This document shows positions 44,046-54,713 of a DNA stretch of 64,000 bases, piece after piece. The translations under genes were made by a program, and so were the position numbers. This DNA comes from Bacteroidales bacterium. Its GTDB lineage: Bacteria; Bacteroidota; Bacteroidia; Bacteroidales; WCHB1-69. The notes under the pieces were generated by a model that was not told the DNA's origin, searched no databases, and saw only the letters and a list, made by a program, of their open reading frames with translations. The DNA lies in the NCBI GenBank assembly GCA_017615795.1, contig JAFZZK010000035.1:1-64000 (forward strand). The letters run 5' to 3'. Numbering within the stretch: the stretch's first letter is position 1; each line of letters begins with the position of its first letter.

Positions 44046-47000
44046 ATGAAAAATCTACGCTTTTTGTTAACGCAACTTGCTTTTATCCTTGTGCTTAACA
44101 TATTACAAATCAATGCATCAAACGCAGCCGCATCCAACAGCAGCGCCCCCATTGACACCACTCGGAAAACCCTATGCGTCAAGAATTTCCCCACGACGGA
44201 ATCTGGCGTTCTGATCACACAACCAGGTGTCTATTACACAAACCCGTTCGTCCGTCCTAATGACACCCTTTCCATTTTGGAAATGACCGTCTATGCCTGC
44301 TTCAAGGACACCATAAATCTGAGTGCCTGCGCGGAAGATTTTCCGATTTCATACGGCGATCTTTTATTCAACCGTCCCACTCGCCAAGAGATGAGTTCCG
44401 AGCGAGACAGCAATGGATGTCCCATCTACCATTTTTTTGCCGTCGAGCAATATCCATCCTATCACAACCACATCGTGCAAAATGTTTGTTTGCCGGACTT
44501 GCCCTTTATTTTCAACGGGGACACCCTGACGACAACGGGCATCTACACTTACAACGACACCACCGTATTGGGTTGCGACAGCATCACGGTTTTAGATCTC
44601 CGGGTGCATCAAGTTTATGACATCCACGACACCCTCATCGTGAACGTTTGTTCGTTCAACCTCCCCTATACCGTGGGTGACAGCAGCTTCACCCAGACTG
44701 GCATTTACGATTTCCCCATCCATTCCGCCGGTGGCTGTGACAGCGTTTTCTATCATCTCGACCTCACCGTCACGCAAACGCAATACGACACCCTGACGGC
44801 ATCCATCTGCCACAACGATTTCCCATACGCCGTCGACAGTCTGCACACTTACTCTGCCGCCGGCACCTACTACATTGAACATGCCGACACCACTTTGTGT
44901 CCTTCCGTGACAGTTGTCATGCTTGAAGACAAGCCCGTCTACAGCGACACCGTCCGCGCCAGTATCTGCGCTTCGGATGCGCCCTACATCTTCTTGGACA
45001 CCAATTTTTCAACCTCCATCGTCTATACCCACCACGACACCACACAGCTGGGATGTGACAGCAACACGACCCTCGTGCTGACCGTTTGGGATGTCTACCA
45101 AGACACGCTCTACGATACCCTGCATCTATGTGCATACGACATGCCCTACACGTATGGCGACACCGTCTTCGCACAAGCCGGCACCTTCGTCTTCGAGAAT
45201 CAGACACAGTATGGTTGCGACAGCACCACGTTCATCATGGAGGTTCTTGTCGCGCCCATTCCGCGTGACACGGTCACCTTGACCTTGTGCCAAAACGACG
45301 TGCCATACCTCTATGGCGACACGCTCATTCCTGCATTCGGCACCTACGACCTCATCTTTCCTGACACCGTCACCTTCGGCTGCGACACATTCCGACATCT
45401 TGTGGTTGACTCCCTGCCCATCTATTTCGACACTTTGGAAGTCACCGTCTGCGAGAACACCACCTATATGGTGGGCGACTCCGCGCTAACCGAACCGGGC
45501 GTCTACGACATCCTGCTGAAGACTGTGGATGGCTGCGACAGCCTGATAACCATCACCTTCAATCATTTCCCGACCTATCGCGCCGACACTTTGACCTTCG
45601 AGACCTGCGTGTACGACCTGCCGTTTGTGTATGCAGACACATCTTTCAGCACTGCGGGCTTCCATGAAGTCTGGTTGGAGAGCGTCAACGGCTGCGACAG
45701 CATCATCCCCCTCAACTTGACCATCTGGCCCGTCATTTACAACAGCGACACATTGCGGGAGGAGATTTGCGCATCGCAATTGCCTTACACCACCGCATTC
45801 GGGCGCACCTACACCGCAGCAGGCCTATACAGCGACACCACGACATCCTTGATCACGGGCTGCGACTCCATCTTCTACTATCGCCTCACTGTTCATGCCA
45901 ACCCCACGCCGACCATCAGCGGGCAGAATCACCTCTGCCAAGGCACCAGCACCCAACTCACCGCGACAGGCGACATGATTGCCTACGCCTGGAACAATGG
46001 CGCCTCCAGCCAAGTCATCGATATTACGGCGGCCAACACGTACCGTGTAACAGTCACAGACCATCACAACTGCCAAGGCACGGCATCCCACACGGTCACC
46101 GCCGCCGCATTGCCATCATTGGTTCTGTCGAGCACGCAGACTATCTGCAAAGGTTCCACTGCCACCCTGACCGCATCGGGTGCTGACCACTACGTATGGG
46201 ACAACGCCAGCACCAGCACCAGCATCACCGTGCAGCCGGCAACCACGACCACCTACCACGTAACGGCCTACAGCAACCTTGCCTGCCAGCGTACGGGCAA
46301 CGTACAAGTGGTGGTCAACGACCTGCCCACACCTGTCATCACAGGTCCTGACGAGATATGCCAAGGCGCAAGTGCCACCATGATTGCCAGCGGTGGTGTC
46401 AGCTACCGTTGGTCCACTAATGCCACCGGCGACCGCATCACGGCCTACACCGACGGCGTTTACACCGTCACCGCCACTGACGCCAACAACTGCTCTAACA
46501 GCGTGAGCAAGACGCTGATCATGCATGCATTGCCGACTGTGGCCATCAATGGCCGCACGCCGTTCTGCCAAGGCGAGTCCACAACCCTCACTGCAACAGG
46601 CGCCGTCACTTATTCCTGGAGCACGGGTGAAACCACGCCTTCCATCACCACTTCCTACGCGAACACATACTCCGTCACAGGCACCGACATTCACGGTTGT
46701 TCATCCAGTGCCAACAAACAAATCACCATGTGGCAAGTAAGTGCCCAGATTGTGGGGACGCGCAATTTCTGCCAAGGAGGTCACACCACGCTTAGCGTCA
46801 CGGGCAATGAGACATACACTTATCACTGGAATGATGGCAGCACAGCCAGCTCATTAGACATCTACACGCCTGGCACCTACTCGGTGAGTGTCACCAACGC
46901 CTTGGGTTGTACCAACACCATCTCGGCCAACGTAAGCGAGAATCCCGCACCAACTGCCACCATCACAGGCACCACCACTATCTGTCAAGGCCGCACAGCC

Positions 47001-50000
47001 ATCCTGCGTGCCACCGGCGGCAACAGCTACCTTTGGAGCGACGGCACCACTAACGCTTACCTGTCCGCCACACAAACGGGCACCTATTTCGTCACCGTAA
47101 CCAATGCACAGGGCTGTACCGCCACTACATCGGAGACCATCATCGTCAACCCGCTGCCCGAAGTCACCATCAACGGCCTGACCGACATCTGTAGCGGCCA
47201 GCAAGTATCGCTCTTCGCCATGTCTCCCACTGCCATCCAATTCAACTGGCCGATGAGTGGACAACAAGGACAACTCATCACTGTCAATCCCTCCACCACC
47301 ACCCTGTACACTGTGATGGTCACCGACGACAATGGATGTACAAACACCGCCAGCACAACTATCAATGTGCAGTCCGTACCCACGCCCTACCTGAACGGCC
47401 CGACCGTGATTTGCCAAGGGGAGACCGCCACCTACACCATCTCCGGCGGCACCTCTTACCTTTGGAACAATGGCTCCACCGCGACCACGCTGAATGCCAC
47501 ACAAGCTGGACAATATTCGGTGACGGCATTCAACACATACGGATGTTCAGCCACTGCCAGCACCACATTGACCGTCAACGCGCTACCCGATGTAGACATC
47601 ACACCCGACACGGCTATATGTCAAGGAAGCTCTGTGCTTCTTGAGGTGGAAGCTCCTGTCGGTTGCACCTACCAATGGAGCAATGGCAGTCGTCGTTCCT
47701 ACATTACAGCCACAGCTGCCGGTATCTACACAGTCACAGTTACCAACAGCAACGGCTGCAGCACCATTCGTTCCACGGAGGTAACCATTCATGCACTTCC
47801 ACAAGTGACAATCAGCGGCATCACTCGTTTTTGCGATGGCGAGAGCACCACACTGACGGCCACTGGCGATGCGGGTAACAGTTATCTCTGGAACAACGGT
47901 GTCACAAACGCCCCTATAACAATCTCCTCTGCCGGCACCTACAGCGTGACGGCGACCAACGCATTCGGTTGTACGCAAAACGCCTCCATTACGGTGACCA
48001 AGCTCACCAACCCGACAGCAACAATTAGTGGTGGCAGCACCATCTGCCCTGGCAGCAGCGCATTGCTCACGGCCAACAATGCTGCCCACTATGCTTGGTC
48101 CACGGGCGACACCACCCGTTCCGTATCCGTGACGCCCACCACAACGACATCCTACACCGTGACCATCACTGATGGCAATGGATGCCATAACTCCACACAG
48201 GCCACAGTATCCATCGGTTCCGTGCCAACTGTTGCCATATCGGGCAATCTCAGTTTCTGCGAAGGAGGATCCACCCAATTGACGGCCACATCAGGTTATA
48301 GCTATCACTGGTCTACCAATGCCACCACCGCGACCATCACTGCCACGGCAGCAGGCACCTACAAGGTGACAGCCACCAACACGCTGGGTTGCACAGCCGT
48401 GGCCTCTGCCACCGTCACCACCCACGCACTTCCCGTGCTCAACTTCGGCATCCAGCATGCCATCTGCGCCGGTGAGAGCTACACCTACCAGTTGCCCAAC
48501 AACCTCAACTATCGCTGGTCCACCGGTGCCACAGGAAATCAACTCACCGTCTCTAACGCCGGCATATACCAGGTGACAGCCACGAACTCCTACGGCTGTA
48601 CCGCCACGGCTGCCGACAGTCTTGTTGTGAATGCACTGCCGACCCCCAGCATCGCCGGCGCAACCACAATATGTGCCAATGCCAATATCCTATTGACAGC
48701 CAGCAATGCCGCCCACTATCATTGGAGCACTGGGGATACCACACGAGTCATTTCAGTATCACCAGCCACCACAACCGCCTATATTGTGACGGTTACGGAT
48801 ATAAACGGATGCCAAGGGTCTACTACAGCCACTGTAAACATTGGAAGTGCCCCCTCCGTTGCAATATCGGGCAACTTAAGTTTCTGTGAAGGGCAATCCA
48901 CCCAGTTGACAGCCACTTCGGGTTACAACTACCGCTGGTCCAACAATGCAACTACTGCTTCCATCACGGTAAACACGCCAGGCACCTACAAGGTGACGGT
49001 CACCGATGCCATTGGTTGTACAGCTGTTGACTCCGCCGTGGTCACTGCCAATCCGTTACCATCGTTGAATTTCGGCATCCAACACGCCATCTGCGCAGGT
49101 GAGAGCTACACCTACCAGTTGCCCAACAACCTCAGCTATCACTGGTCCACTGGTGCCACCGGCAACCAACTCACCGTTTCCACCGCGGGCATTTATCGCG
49201 TCACGGCCACCAACACATACGGCTGCACCGCCACTGCTGCCGACAGTCTCATTGTTCACCCACTACCGACTCCTACCATTTCGGACAACACCGTCATCTG
49301 TCCCGGCACGTCCGCCACGCTGGTGGCCGGCAGCGCCACACATTATGTTTGGTCCAACGGGGACACCTCTCAAGTCATCACCGTATCCCCTGCAAGTACC
49401 ACCGTCTATAGCGTAACCATCACCGATCAGAATGGCTGTCACAACTCCACCCATTCCACTGTCTCCATTGGTTCCACACCAACCGTAAGCATTTCCGGCA
49501 CACCGAGTTTCTGTACAGGACAATCCACACAACTCACAGCTACGCCCGGTTACAATTACGTCTGGTCCAACAACGCGACGACCTCTTCCATCAATGTCAG
49601 CACGCCCGGCAAATACAAAGTCACGGCAACGAACGTTTTCGGTTGCACGGCCACCGACTCAGTGACAGTTGTCAGCCACCCGCTTCCGACATTGATTTTC
49701 GGCATGCAGCACACCATCTGCGAGGGCACAACCTACACTTATAGCATGCCGGGATCCCTGACCTATCATTGGTCCACCGGCGCCACGGGCAACCAACTTA
49801 CCGTCTCCACTGCAGGCATCTATCGCGTCACAGCCACCAACGAATATGGCTGCAGCACTACAGCTGCTGACAGTCTCATCGTCATCGCCTTGCCTGTTCC
49901 AACCATCAGTGGCAACACCACTGTTTGCCGTGGCAACAGCACAACACTCACCGCCGACGGCGGTATGGTCTACCAATGGTCAACTGGTTATACCGGACGC

Positions 50001-51845
50001 GAATGCACTGTTACCCCCAACACGAACACCCTGTACACCGTGACGGCATACAACCAATATGGTTGCAGTGCATCCACCAACACTACTGTAACCGTCAAAG
50101 CCTTGCCTACCGTGTCGTTCATTGGCAGCAACACGTTCTGTGACGGTTCAAGCACCACTATCACGGCACAAGGCGCTTCCATGTTCCTCTGGTCCACGGG
50201 TGCCAACACCAGTAACATCACCATCAACGTGCCCGGCACTTACTATGTGCAGGCCACCAACGCTTCCAACTGCACCAAAGTTGACTCCATCACTATCACA
50301 CGTCTGGACAACCCTGTGGTAACCATCAGCGGCGAAAACTTAGTGTGTGAAAGTACACCGCATATTCTGACAGCCTCCGGTGCCGACACTTATGTTTGGA
50401 GCACTGGGGAAAACACCGAATCCATCACAATCACACCCGCCGCGACAAACACCTACACCGTGACAGGTTCCAACGCCAACGGTTGTAGTACGGAAGTAAG
50501 CAAGGTTGTCAATGTTGAAGCACTGCCTGATGTCCACATCAGCGGTATCAATACCATTTGCCAAGGAGACTCCACAGTCTTTACCGCCTCCAACGGCAAC
50601 ACCTATCTGTGGAACACAGGAAGCACAAGCAACCACATCACGGTCTCCGTGGCTGGCAATTACTCCGTAACCGCGACCTCGGCCAACGGCTGCACAGCTT
50701 CTACTACTGCCACGCTGGCCGTCAATCCAACGCCTTCCGCTTCCATTTCCGGTTCGCCCACGCTATGCGAACACACCTCGCAAGAACTTGTGGCTAACGG
50801 AGGACAGACCTATCTTTGGAGCAATGGCAGCACCCAAAACGCCATCACCATCAACACGGGCGGCACCTATAGTGTCACCACCACCAACACATACGGATGC
50901 TCTACATCTGCCACACTCGATGTTACGACCTTGCCTGCACCTTACTTATTCCTCAATGGAAGTGTTCCCGTCTGTGAAGGCAACTCTGTCACGGTACAAA
51001 CCTTCGGCAACGGTGTACATTTCCAGTGGAGCAACGGCGACAGCACCCAGAACCTCACTGTCACTCCGACACACACCACCCTGTACTATGTCACCGCCAG
51101 AAGCCATGACAACTGCGCTTCCTTCGACAGTGTCCTGATTATCGTCAATCCGACTTACGAGCAGACCTTCACGGATGAAGTTTGCCAAGGTAATCCATAC
51201 TCCTTGCATGGCTTCAACCTGCCTGTCCAAAACGAGGTTGGCACTTTCACCCACAACCTGAACCTTCAAAGCGTCAATGGTTGCGACAGCATCCTCATAC
51301 TTAACCTCACCGTCAAGCCTCGTCCAGTACTGCCCAGCACCATTTCTGGCGAAAATCACATCACCAACTACGGCACCTACCTCTACAATGTCGACAGCAC
51401 CCTCTATGCCAACAGTTATGAATGGCGCGTCTCCAACACCAACTGGACACTGACCAACAGCAACACCAGCAGCGCATTCCTCACCATCAATGTCAACGGC
51501 AGCGGTTTGCTGACGGTCAAAGCCAACAACGAATGTGCCTCCGTGGAACGTTCCATCTCTATACTTTGCAATGTCGGTGTGGAAGAATATGTGAACGACA
51601 CCCATATCCTGCTCTATCCCGTGCCCACCCACGATCTTTTGAACATAGATCTCAGCGAGGCCGTCCTCCACGTCGAGCAGATTCTATTAGTCGACGCTCT
51701 CGGCCGTACACTGAACACGCTGCCTGCCACCGAAAGCAAGCTCCAACTCGACTGCACTGCACTTTCAACAGGACATTATTTCGTTCGCTTCCTCGACAAG
51801 AACGGCAAGATTATCGACACGAGAAAAATCATAGTCAACAGATAG
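44046..51845 (+). CDS. Giant T9SS-secreted repeat protein (adhesin-like)
   Basis: A 2,599-residue exported protein (2,602 from ATG 44037). A signal peptide (about 1-30) is followed by about ten N-terminal repeats of 55-75 residues with the pattern C-x-x-D-x-P-Y...GD...GCDS (to about residue 620). About 25 Ig-like/PKD-like repeats of 70-80 residues follow, each starting like LPTVAISGxxxFCxG and ending in NxxGC. One more first-type repeat comes near 51170, then a spacer and a T9SS type A C-terminal domain (LYPVPTHDLLNIDL...GHYFVRFLDKNGKIID). Three 209-residue supermodules repeat exactly in phase at 48009-49889. It is probably a surface adhesin or filament, but no ligand is predictable. Confidence 0.88.
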   Translation: MKNLRFLLTQLAFILVLNILQINASNAAASNSSAPIDTTRKTLCVKNFPTTESGVLITQPGVYYTNPFVRPNDTLSILEMTVYACFKDTINLSACAEDFPISYGDLLFNRPTRQEMSSERDSNGCPIYHFFAVEQYPSYHNHIVQNVCLPDLPFIFNGDTLTTTGIYTYNDTTVLGCDSITVLDLRVHQVYDIHDTLIVNVCSFNLPYTVGDSSFTQTGIYDFPIHSAGGCDSVFYHLDLTVTQTQYDTLTASICHNDFPYAVDSLHTYSAAGTYYIEHADTTLCPSVTVVMLEDKPVYSDTVRASICASDAPYIFLDTNFSTSIVYTHHDTTQLGCDSNTTLVLTVWDVYQDTLYDTLHLCAYDMPYTYGDTVFAQAGTFVFENQTQYGCDSTTFIMEVLVAPIPRDTVTLTLCQNDVPYLYGDTLIPAFGTYDLIFPDTVTFGCDTFRHLVVDSLPIYFDTLEVTVCENTTYMVGDSALTEPGVYDILLKTVDGCDSLITITFNHFPTYRADTLTFETCVYDLPFVYADTSFSTAGFHEVWLESVNGCDSIIPLNLTIWPVIYNSDTLREEICASQLPYTTAFGRTYTAAGLYSDTTTSLITGCDSIFYYRLTVHANPTPTISGQNHLCQGTSTQLTATGDMIAYAWNNGASSQVIDITAANTYRVTVTDHHNCQGTASHTVTAAALPSLVLSSTQTICKGSTATLTASGADHYVWDNASTSTSITVQPATTTTYHVTAYSNLACQRTGNVQVVVNDLPTPVITGPDEICQGASATMIASGGVSYRWSTNATGDRITAYTDGVYTVTATDANNCSNSVSKTLIMHALPTVAINGRTPFCQGESTTLTATGAVTYSWSTGETTPSITTSYANTYSVTGTDIHGCSSSANKQITMWQVSAQIVGTRNFCQGGHTTLSVTGNETYTYHWNDGSTASSLDIYTPGTYSVSVTNALGCTNTISANVSENPAPTATITGTTTICQGRTAILRATGGNSYLWSDGTTNAYLSATQTGTYFVTVTNAQGCTATTSETIIVNPLPEVTINGLTDICSGQQVSLFAMSPTAIQFNWPMSGQQGQLITVNPSTTTLYTVMVTDDNGCTNTASTTINVQSVPTPYLNGPTVICQGETATYTISGGTSYLWNNGSTATTLNATQAGQYSVTAFNTYGCSATASTTLTVNALPDVDITPDTAICQGSSVLLEVEAPVGCTYQWSNGSRRSYITATAAGIYTVTVTNSNGCSTIRSTEVTIHALPQVTISGITRFCDGESTTLTATGDAGNSYLWNNGVTNAPITISSAGTYSVTATNAFGCTQNASITVTKLTNPTATISGGSTICPGSSALLTANNAAHYAWSTGDTTRSVSVTPTTTTSYTVTITDGNGCHNSTQATVSIGSVPTVAISGNLSFCEGGSTQLTATSGYSYHWSTNATTATITATAAGTYKVTATNTLGCTAVASATVTTHALPVLNFGIQHAICAGESYTYQLPNNLNYRWSTGATGNQLTVSNAGIYQVTATNSYGCTATAADSLVVNALPTPSIAGATTICANANILLTASNAAHYHWSTGDTTRVISVSPATTTAYIVTVTDINGCQGSTTATVNIGSAPSVAISGNLSFCEGQSTQLTATSGYNYRWSNNATTASITVNTPGTYKVTVTDAIGCTAVDSAVVTANPLPSLNFGIQHAICAGESYTYQLPNNLSYHWSTGATGNQLTVSTAGIYRVTATNTYGCTATAADSLIVHPLPTPTISDNTVICPGTSATLVAGSATHYVWSNGDTSQVITVSPASTTVYSVTITDQNGCHNSTHSTVSIGSTPTVSISGTPSFCTGQSTQLTATPGYNYVWSNNATTSSINVSTPGKYKVTATNVFGCTATDSVTVVSHPLPTLIFGMQHTICEGTTYTYSMPGSLTYHWSTGATGNQLTVSTAGIYRVTATNEYGCSTTAADSLIVIALPVPTISGNTTVCRGNSTTLTADGGMVYQWSTGYTGRECTVTPNTNTLYTVTAYNQYGCSASTNTTVTVKALPTVSFIGSNTFCDGSSTTITAQGASMFLWSTGANTSNITINVPGTYYVQATNASNCTKVDSITITRLDNPVVTISGENLVCESTPHILTASGADTYVWSTGENTESITITPAATNTYTVTGSNANGCSTEVSKVVNVEALPDVHISGINTICQGDSTVFTASNGNTYLWNTGSTSNHITVSVAGNYSVTATSANGCTASTTATLAVNPTPSASISGSPTLCEHTSQELVANGGQTYLWSNGSTQNAITINTGGTYSVTTTNTYGCSTSATLDVTTLPAPYLFLNGSVPVCEGNSVTVQTFGNGVHFQWSNGDSTQNLTVTPTHTTLYYVTARSHDNCASFDSVLIIVNPTYEQTFTDEVCQGNPYSLHGFNLPVQNEVGTFTHNLNLQSVNGCDSILILNLTVKPRPVLPSTISGENHITNYGTYLYNVDSTLYANSYEWRVSNTNWTLTNSNTSSAFLTINVNGSGLLTVKANNECASVERSISILCNVGVEEYVNDTHILLYPVPTHDLLNIDLSEAVLHVEQILLVDALGRTLNTLPATESKLQLDCTALSTGHYFVRFLDKNGKIIDTRKIIVNR
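48009..49889 (+). repeat. Three tandem 627-bp supermodules inside the adhesin gene
   Basis: Units begin at 48009, 48636 and 49263 and end where the next repeat starts at 49890; every period is exactly 627 bp (209 codons). Each contains three Ig-like repeats of distinct type: one starting like TISGGSTICPG, one like AISGNLSFCEG and one like NFGIQHAICAG. Confidence 0.92.
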
Positions 51846-51851
51846 TACAAA

Positions 51852-54689
51852 ATGGAATACAAGTATCAAGAAATTGAAGCCAAATGGCAAAAAATCTGGA
51901 AGGAAAAACAGATTTACAAAACAGAGATTGACAAAGACAGACCTAAATACTACGTACTCGACATGTTCCCCTACCCTTCCGGAGCGGGACTGCATGTAGG
52001 CCATCCGTTAGGATACATCGCCTCCGACATCTTTTCCCGATACAAACGCCAAAAGGGATTCAACGTATTGCATCCCATGGGCTACGATGCCTTCGGACTG
52101 CCTGCCGAGCAATACGCCATCCAGACAGGTCAACATCCTGCCGTAACGACTGAAAAGAACGTCAACCGTTACCGCGATCAGCTTGACAAACTCGGATTCT
52201 GCTACGATTGGAGCCGCGAGTTCCGCACCTGCGACCCCGATTACTACAAATGGACCCAATGGACCTTCATCCAGCTGTTCAACTCCTACTATTGCAACCA
52301 AGCCAACCAGGCCCGCCCTATCGACGAACTTGTCGAGGCGTTCAACGCTTCTGGCACAGAAGGTCTGGATGTGGCGCAAACCAATCCACTGAGCTTTACT
52401 GCCGATGAGTGGAAAGGTATGAGCGAGAAGGAGCAGCAGGAGGTTCTGATGAACTATCGTCTGGCCTACCTCGCCGACACGTGGGTGAACTGGTGTTCCG
52501 GACTGGGCACCGTATTGGCCAATGACGAAGTGGTGAACGGGCTATCCGTACGTGGCGGTTTCCCTGTGGAACGCAAACAAATGAAGCAATGGATTCTGCG
52601 TGTCTCCGCTTACGCCGAGAGACTGCTTGCCGGATTGGAGAAGGTGAAATGGACCGACTCCTTGAAGGAAATCCAACGCAACTGGATCGGACGCAGCGAA
52701 GGCGCCGCCATCTGGTTCCCGTTGGCCACCGAAGATGAGTACAACTGGAAGAGAATCTACATGGGCGGGAACTATGACGGTGTGAAAAACGAGGTGACAT
52801 TCGAGATCTTCACCACACGTCCCGACACCATTTTCGGCGTCACCTTTATGGTGCTGTGCCCTGAACATGAGATGATAGAACAAATCACCACCCCCGGACA
52901 GGAGGAGGAGGTAAAAGCATACGTGACGTGGGCCAAAAACCGTTCCGAACGCGACCGTCAAGCTGAGGTCAAGAAGGTGAGCGGCGTCTTCACCGGCGCC
53001 TACGCCATCAACCCCATCACGGAAGAGCGCATCCCCATCTGGGTCAGCGACTATGTATTGTCAGACTACGGCACTGGCGCCATCATGGCCGTGCCTGCCC
53101 ACGACAGCCGTGACTTCGCTTTTGCCCGCCATTTCAACCTGCCCATCCGGCAGGTGGTCGCCCCCAATCCCAACGACCTGAGCGACCCCGACACTTGGAC
53201 CGAGAGTATGGACAGCAAGACAGGTTATATGGTCAACAGTGGCTTCATCAATGGCATGACCGTCAAGGATGGAGGAAAAGCCATCATTGAAAGAGTAAAA
53301 GAACAGAGCATCGGCTACGGCACTGTCAACTACCGCCTGCGCGATGCCATCTTCAGCCGCCAACGTTACTGGGGCGAGCCGTTCCCCATCTATTACAAGG
53401 ATGGCATGCCCTACCCCATTCCCGTTGAGGAGCTACCTGTTAAGCTACCCGAGATTGACGAGTTCAAGCCGACCGAGACCGGCGAGCCGCCATTGGCTCG
53501 TGCCGAGAACTGGACCTACAAAGGATACCCCATGGAATACAACACCATGCCCGGATTTGCCGGTTCTTCCGGCTATTATCTCCGCTACATGGATCCGCAC
53601 AACGACGAGCGCTATTTCTCCAAGGAAGCCAACGAGTATTGGCGCAACGTGGACCTTTACGTGGGCGGTGCCGAGCATGCCACCGGCCACTTGATCTATT
53701 CCCGTTTTTGGAACAAATTCCTGCATGACATCGGCCTCAGCTGCGAAGAAGAGCCCTTCAAGAAGCTCATCAACCAAGGCATGATACAGGGACGCACCAA
53801 TTTCGTGTACCGCATCGTCGGCACCAACAAGTATGTCTCCCTCGGATTGAAAGACCAGTACGACGTGACGCCTATCCGCGTCGATGTCAACATTGTGCGC
53901 AACGACGTGCTCGACACCGAGGCGTTCAAGAAATGGATGCCCGACTTCGCTGATGCAGAATTCATTCTCGAAGACGGCCAATACATCTGCGGCTGGGAGG
54001 TGGAAAAGATGTCCAAGTCCAAGTACAATGTGCAAAATCCCGACGACCTTGTGGAAAAATACGGCGCCGACACGCTCCGCATGTACGAAATGTTCCTCGG
54101 CCCCATCGAGATGGCCAAGCCGTGGGACACCAACGGCATCGAGGGTGTCTTCCGCTTCATCAAGAAGTTCTGGCGTCTCTTCCACGACAAGGATTTCAAC
54201 TGGTGCGTTTCCGACGAAGAGCCCACTCGTGAAGAGTACAAGATTCTGCACAAGACCATCAAGAAAATCGAGGAGGACAATGAGAAGTTCTCCTTCAATA
54301 CCGCCGTCAGTGCCTTTATGATCTGCACCAACGAGCTGGGCGATGCCAAATGCAACAAGCGCAAGATTCTGGAGCCGCTTTGCATTCTGATGTCCGCATA
54401 CGCACCCCACATCACCGAGGAGCTGTGGTCCATGCTTGGCCATCCGGATTCCATCGTGGACGCTACATATCCTGTCCATAACGAATCCTACCTGCAGGAA
54501 TCCGACTTCACCTATCCTGTCTCCTTCAATGGAAAAATGCGCGTCAAACTCTCCTTCCCTGTCACCTATACACAAAAGGAAATCGAGCCGATACTGCTGG
54601 AAAACGCGGATGTGCAGAAATGGCTCGACGGAAAGCAGCCCAAGAAAATCATCGTGGTGCCTAAGCGCATCATCAACATCGTTTTCTAG
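51852..54689 (+). CDS. leuS: Leucyl-tRNA synthetase
   Basis: A 945-residue class I synthetase. The HIGH motif appears as HVGHPLGY near residue 49, the editing domain is about 230-420 ([14 protein letters not shown]) and KMSKS is at 719-723 (KMSKSKYNV). The length is slightly above the E. coli enzyme (860) because of insertions common in Bacteroidota. It starts 6 bp after the adhesin gene. Confidence 0.97.
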   Translation: MEYKYQEIEAKWQKIWKEKQIYKTEIDKDRPKYYVLDMFPYPSGAGLHVGHPLGYIASDIFSRYKRQKGFNVLHPMGYDAFGLPAEQYAIQTGQHPAVTTEKNVNRYRDQLDKLGFCYDWSREFRTCDPDYYKWTQWTFIQLFNSYYCNQANQARPIDELVEAFNASGTEGLDVAQTNPLSFTADEWKGMSEKEQQEVLMNYRLAYLADTWVNWCSGLGTVLANDEVVNGLSVRGGFPVERKQMKQWILRVSAYAERLLAGLEKVKWTDSLKEIQRNWIGRSEGAAIWFPLATEDEYNWKRIYMGGNYDGVKNEVTFEIFTTRPDTIFGVTFMVLCPEHEMIEQITTPGQEEEVKAYVTWAKNRSERDRQAEVKKVSGVFTGAYAINPITEERIPIWVSDYVLSDYGTGAIMAVPAHDSRDFAFARHFNLPIRQVVAPNPNDLSDPDTWTESMDSKTGYMVNSGFINGMTVKDGGKAIIERVKEQSIGYGTVNYRLRDAIFSRQRYWGEPFPIYYKDGMPYPIPVEELPVKLPEIDEFKPTETGEPPLARAENWTYKGYPMEYNTMPGFAGSSGYYLRYMDPHNDERYFSKEANEYWRNVDLYVGGAEHATGHLIYSRFWNKFLHDIGLSCEEEPFKKLINQGMIQGRTNFVYRIVGTNKYVSLGLKDQYDVTPIRVDVNIVRNDVLDTEAFKKWMPDFADAEFILEDGQYICGWEVEKMSKSKYNVQNPDDLVEKYGADTLRMYEMFLGPIEMAKPWDTNGIEGVFRFIKKFWRLFHDKDFNWCVSDEEPTREEYKILHKTIKKIEEDNEKFSFNTAVSAFMICTNELGDAKCNKRKILEPLCILMSAYAPHITEELWSMLGHPDSIVDATYPVHNESYLQESDFTYPVSFNGKMRVKLSFPVTYTQKEIEPILLENADVQKWLDGKQPKKIIVVPKRIINIVF

Positions 54690-54713
54690 CACTGATCCTG
54701 ACAACACCATCGA

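Noticed and set aside
46000-51200. Regular repeats inside the giant gene as a possible CRISPR array
   Set aside because: The repeats are diverged, keep one long reading frame and vary in codon but not amino-acid pattern, as expected of protein domains.
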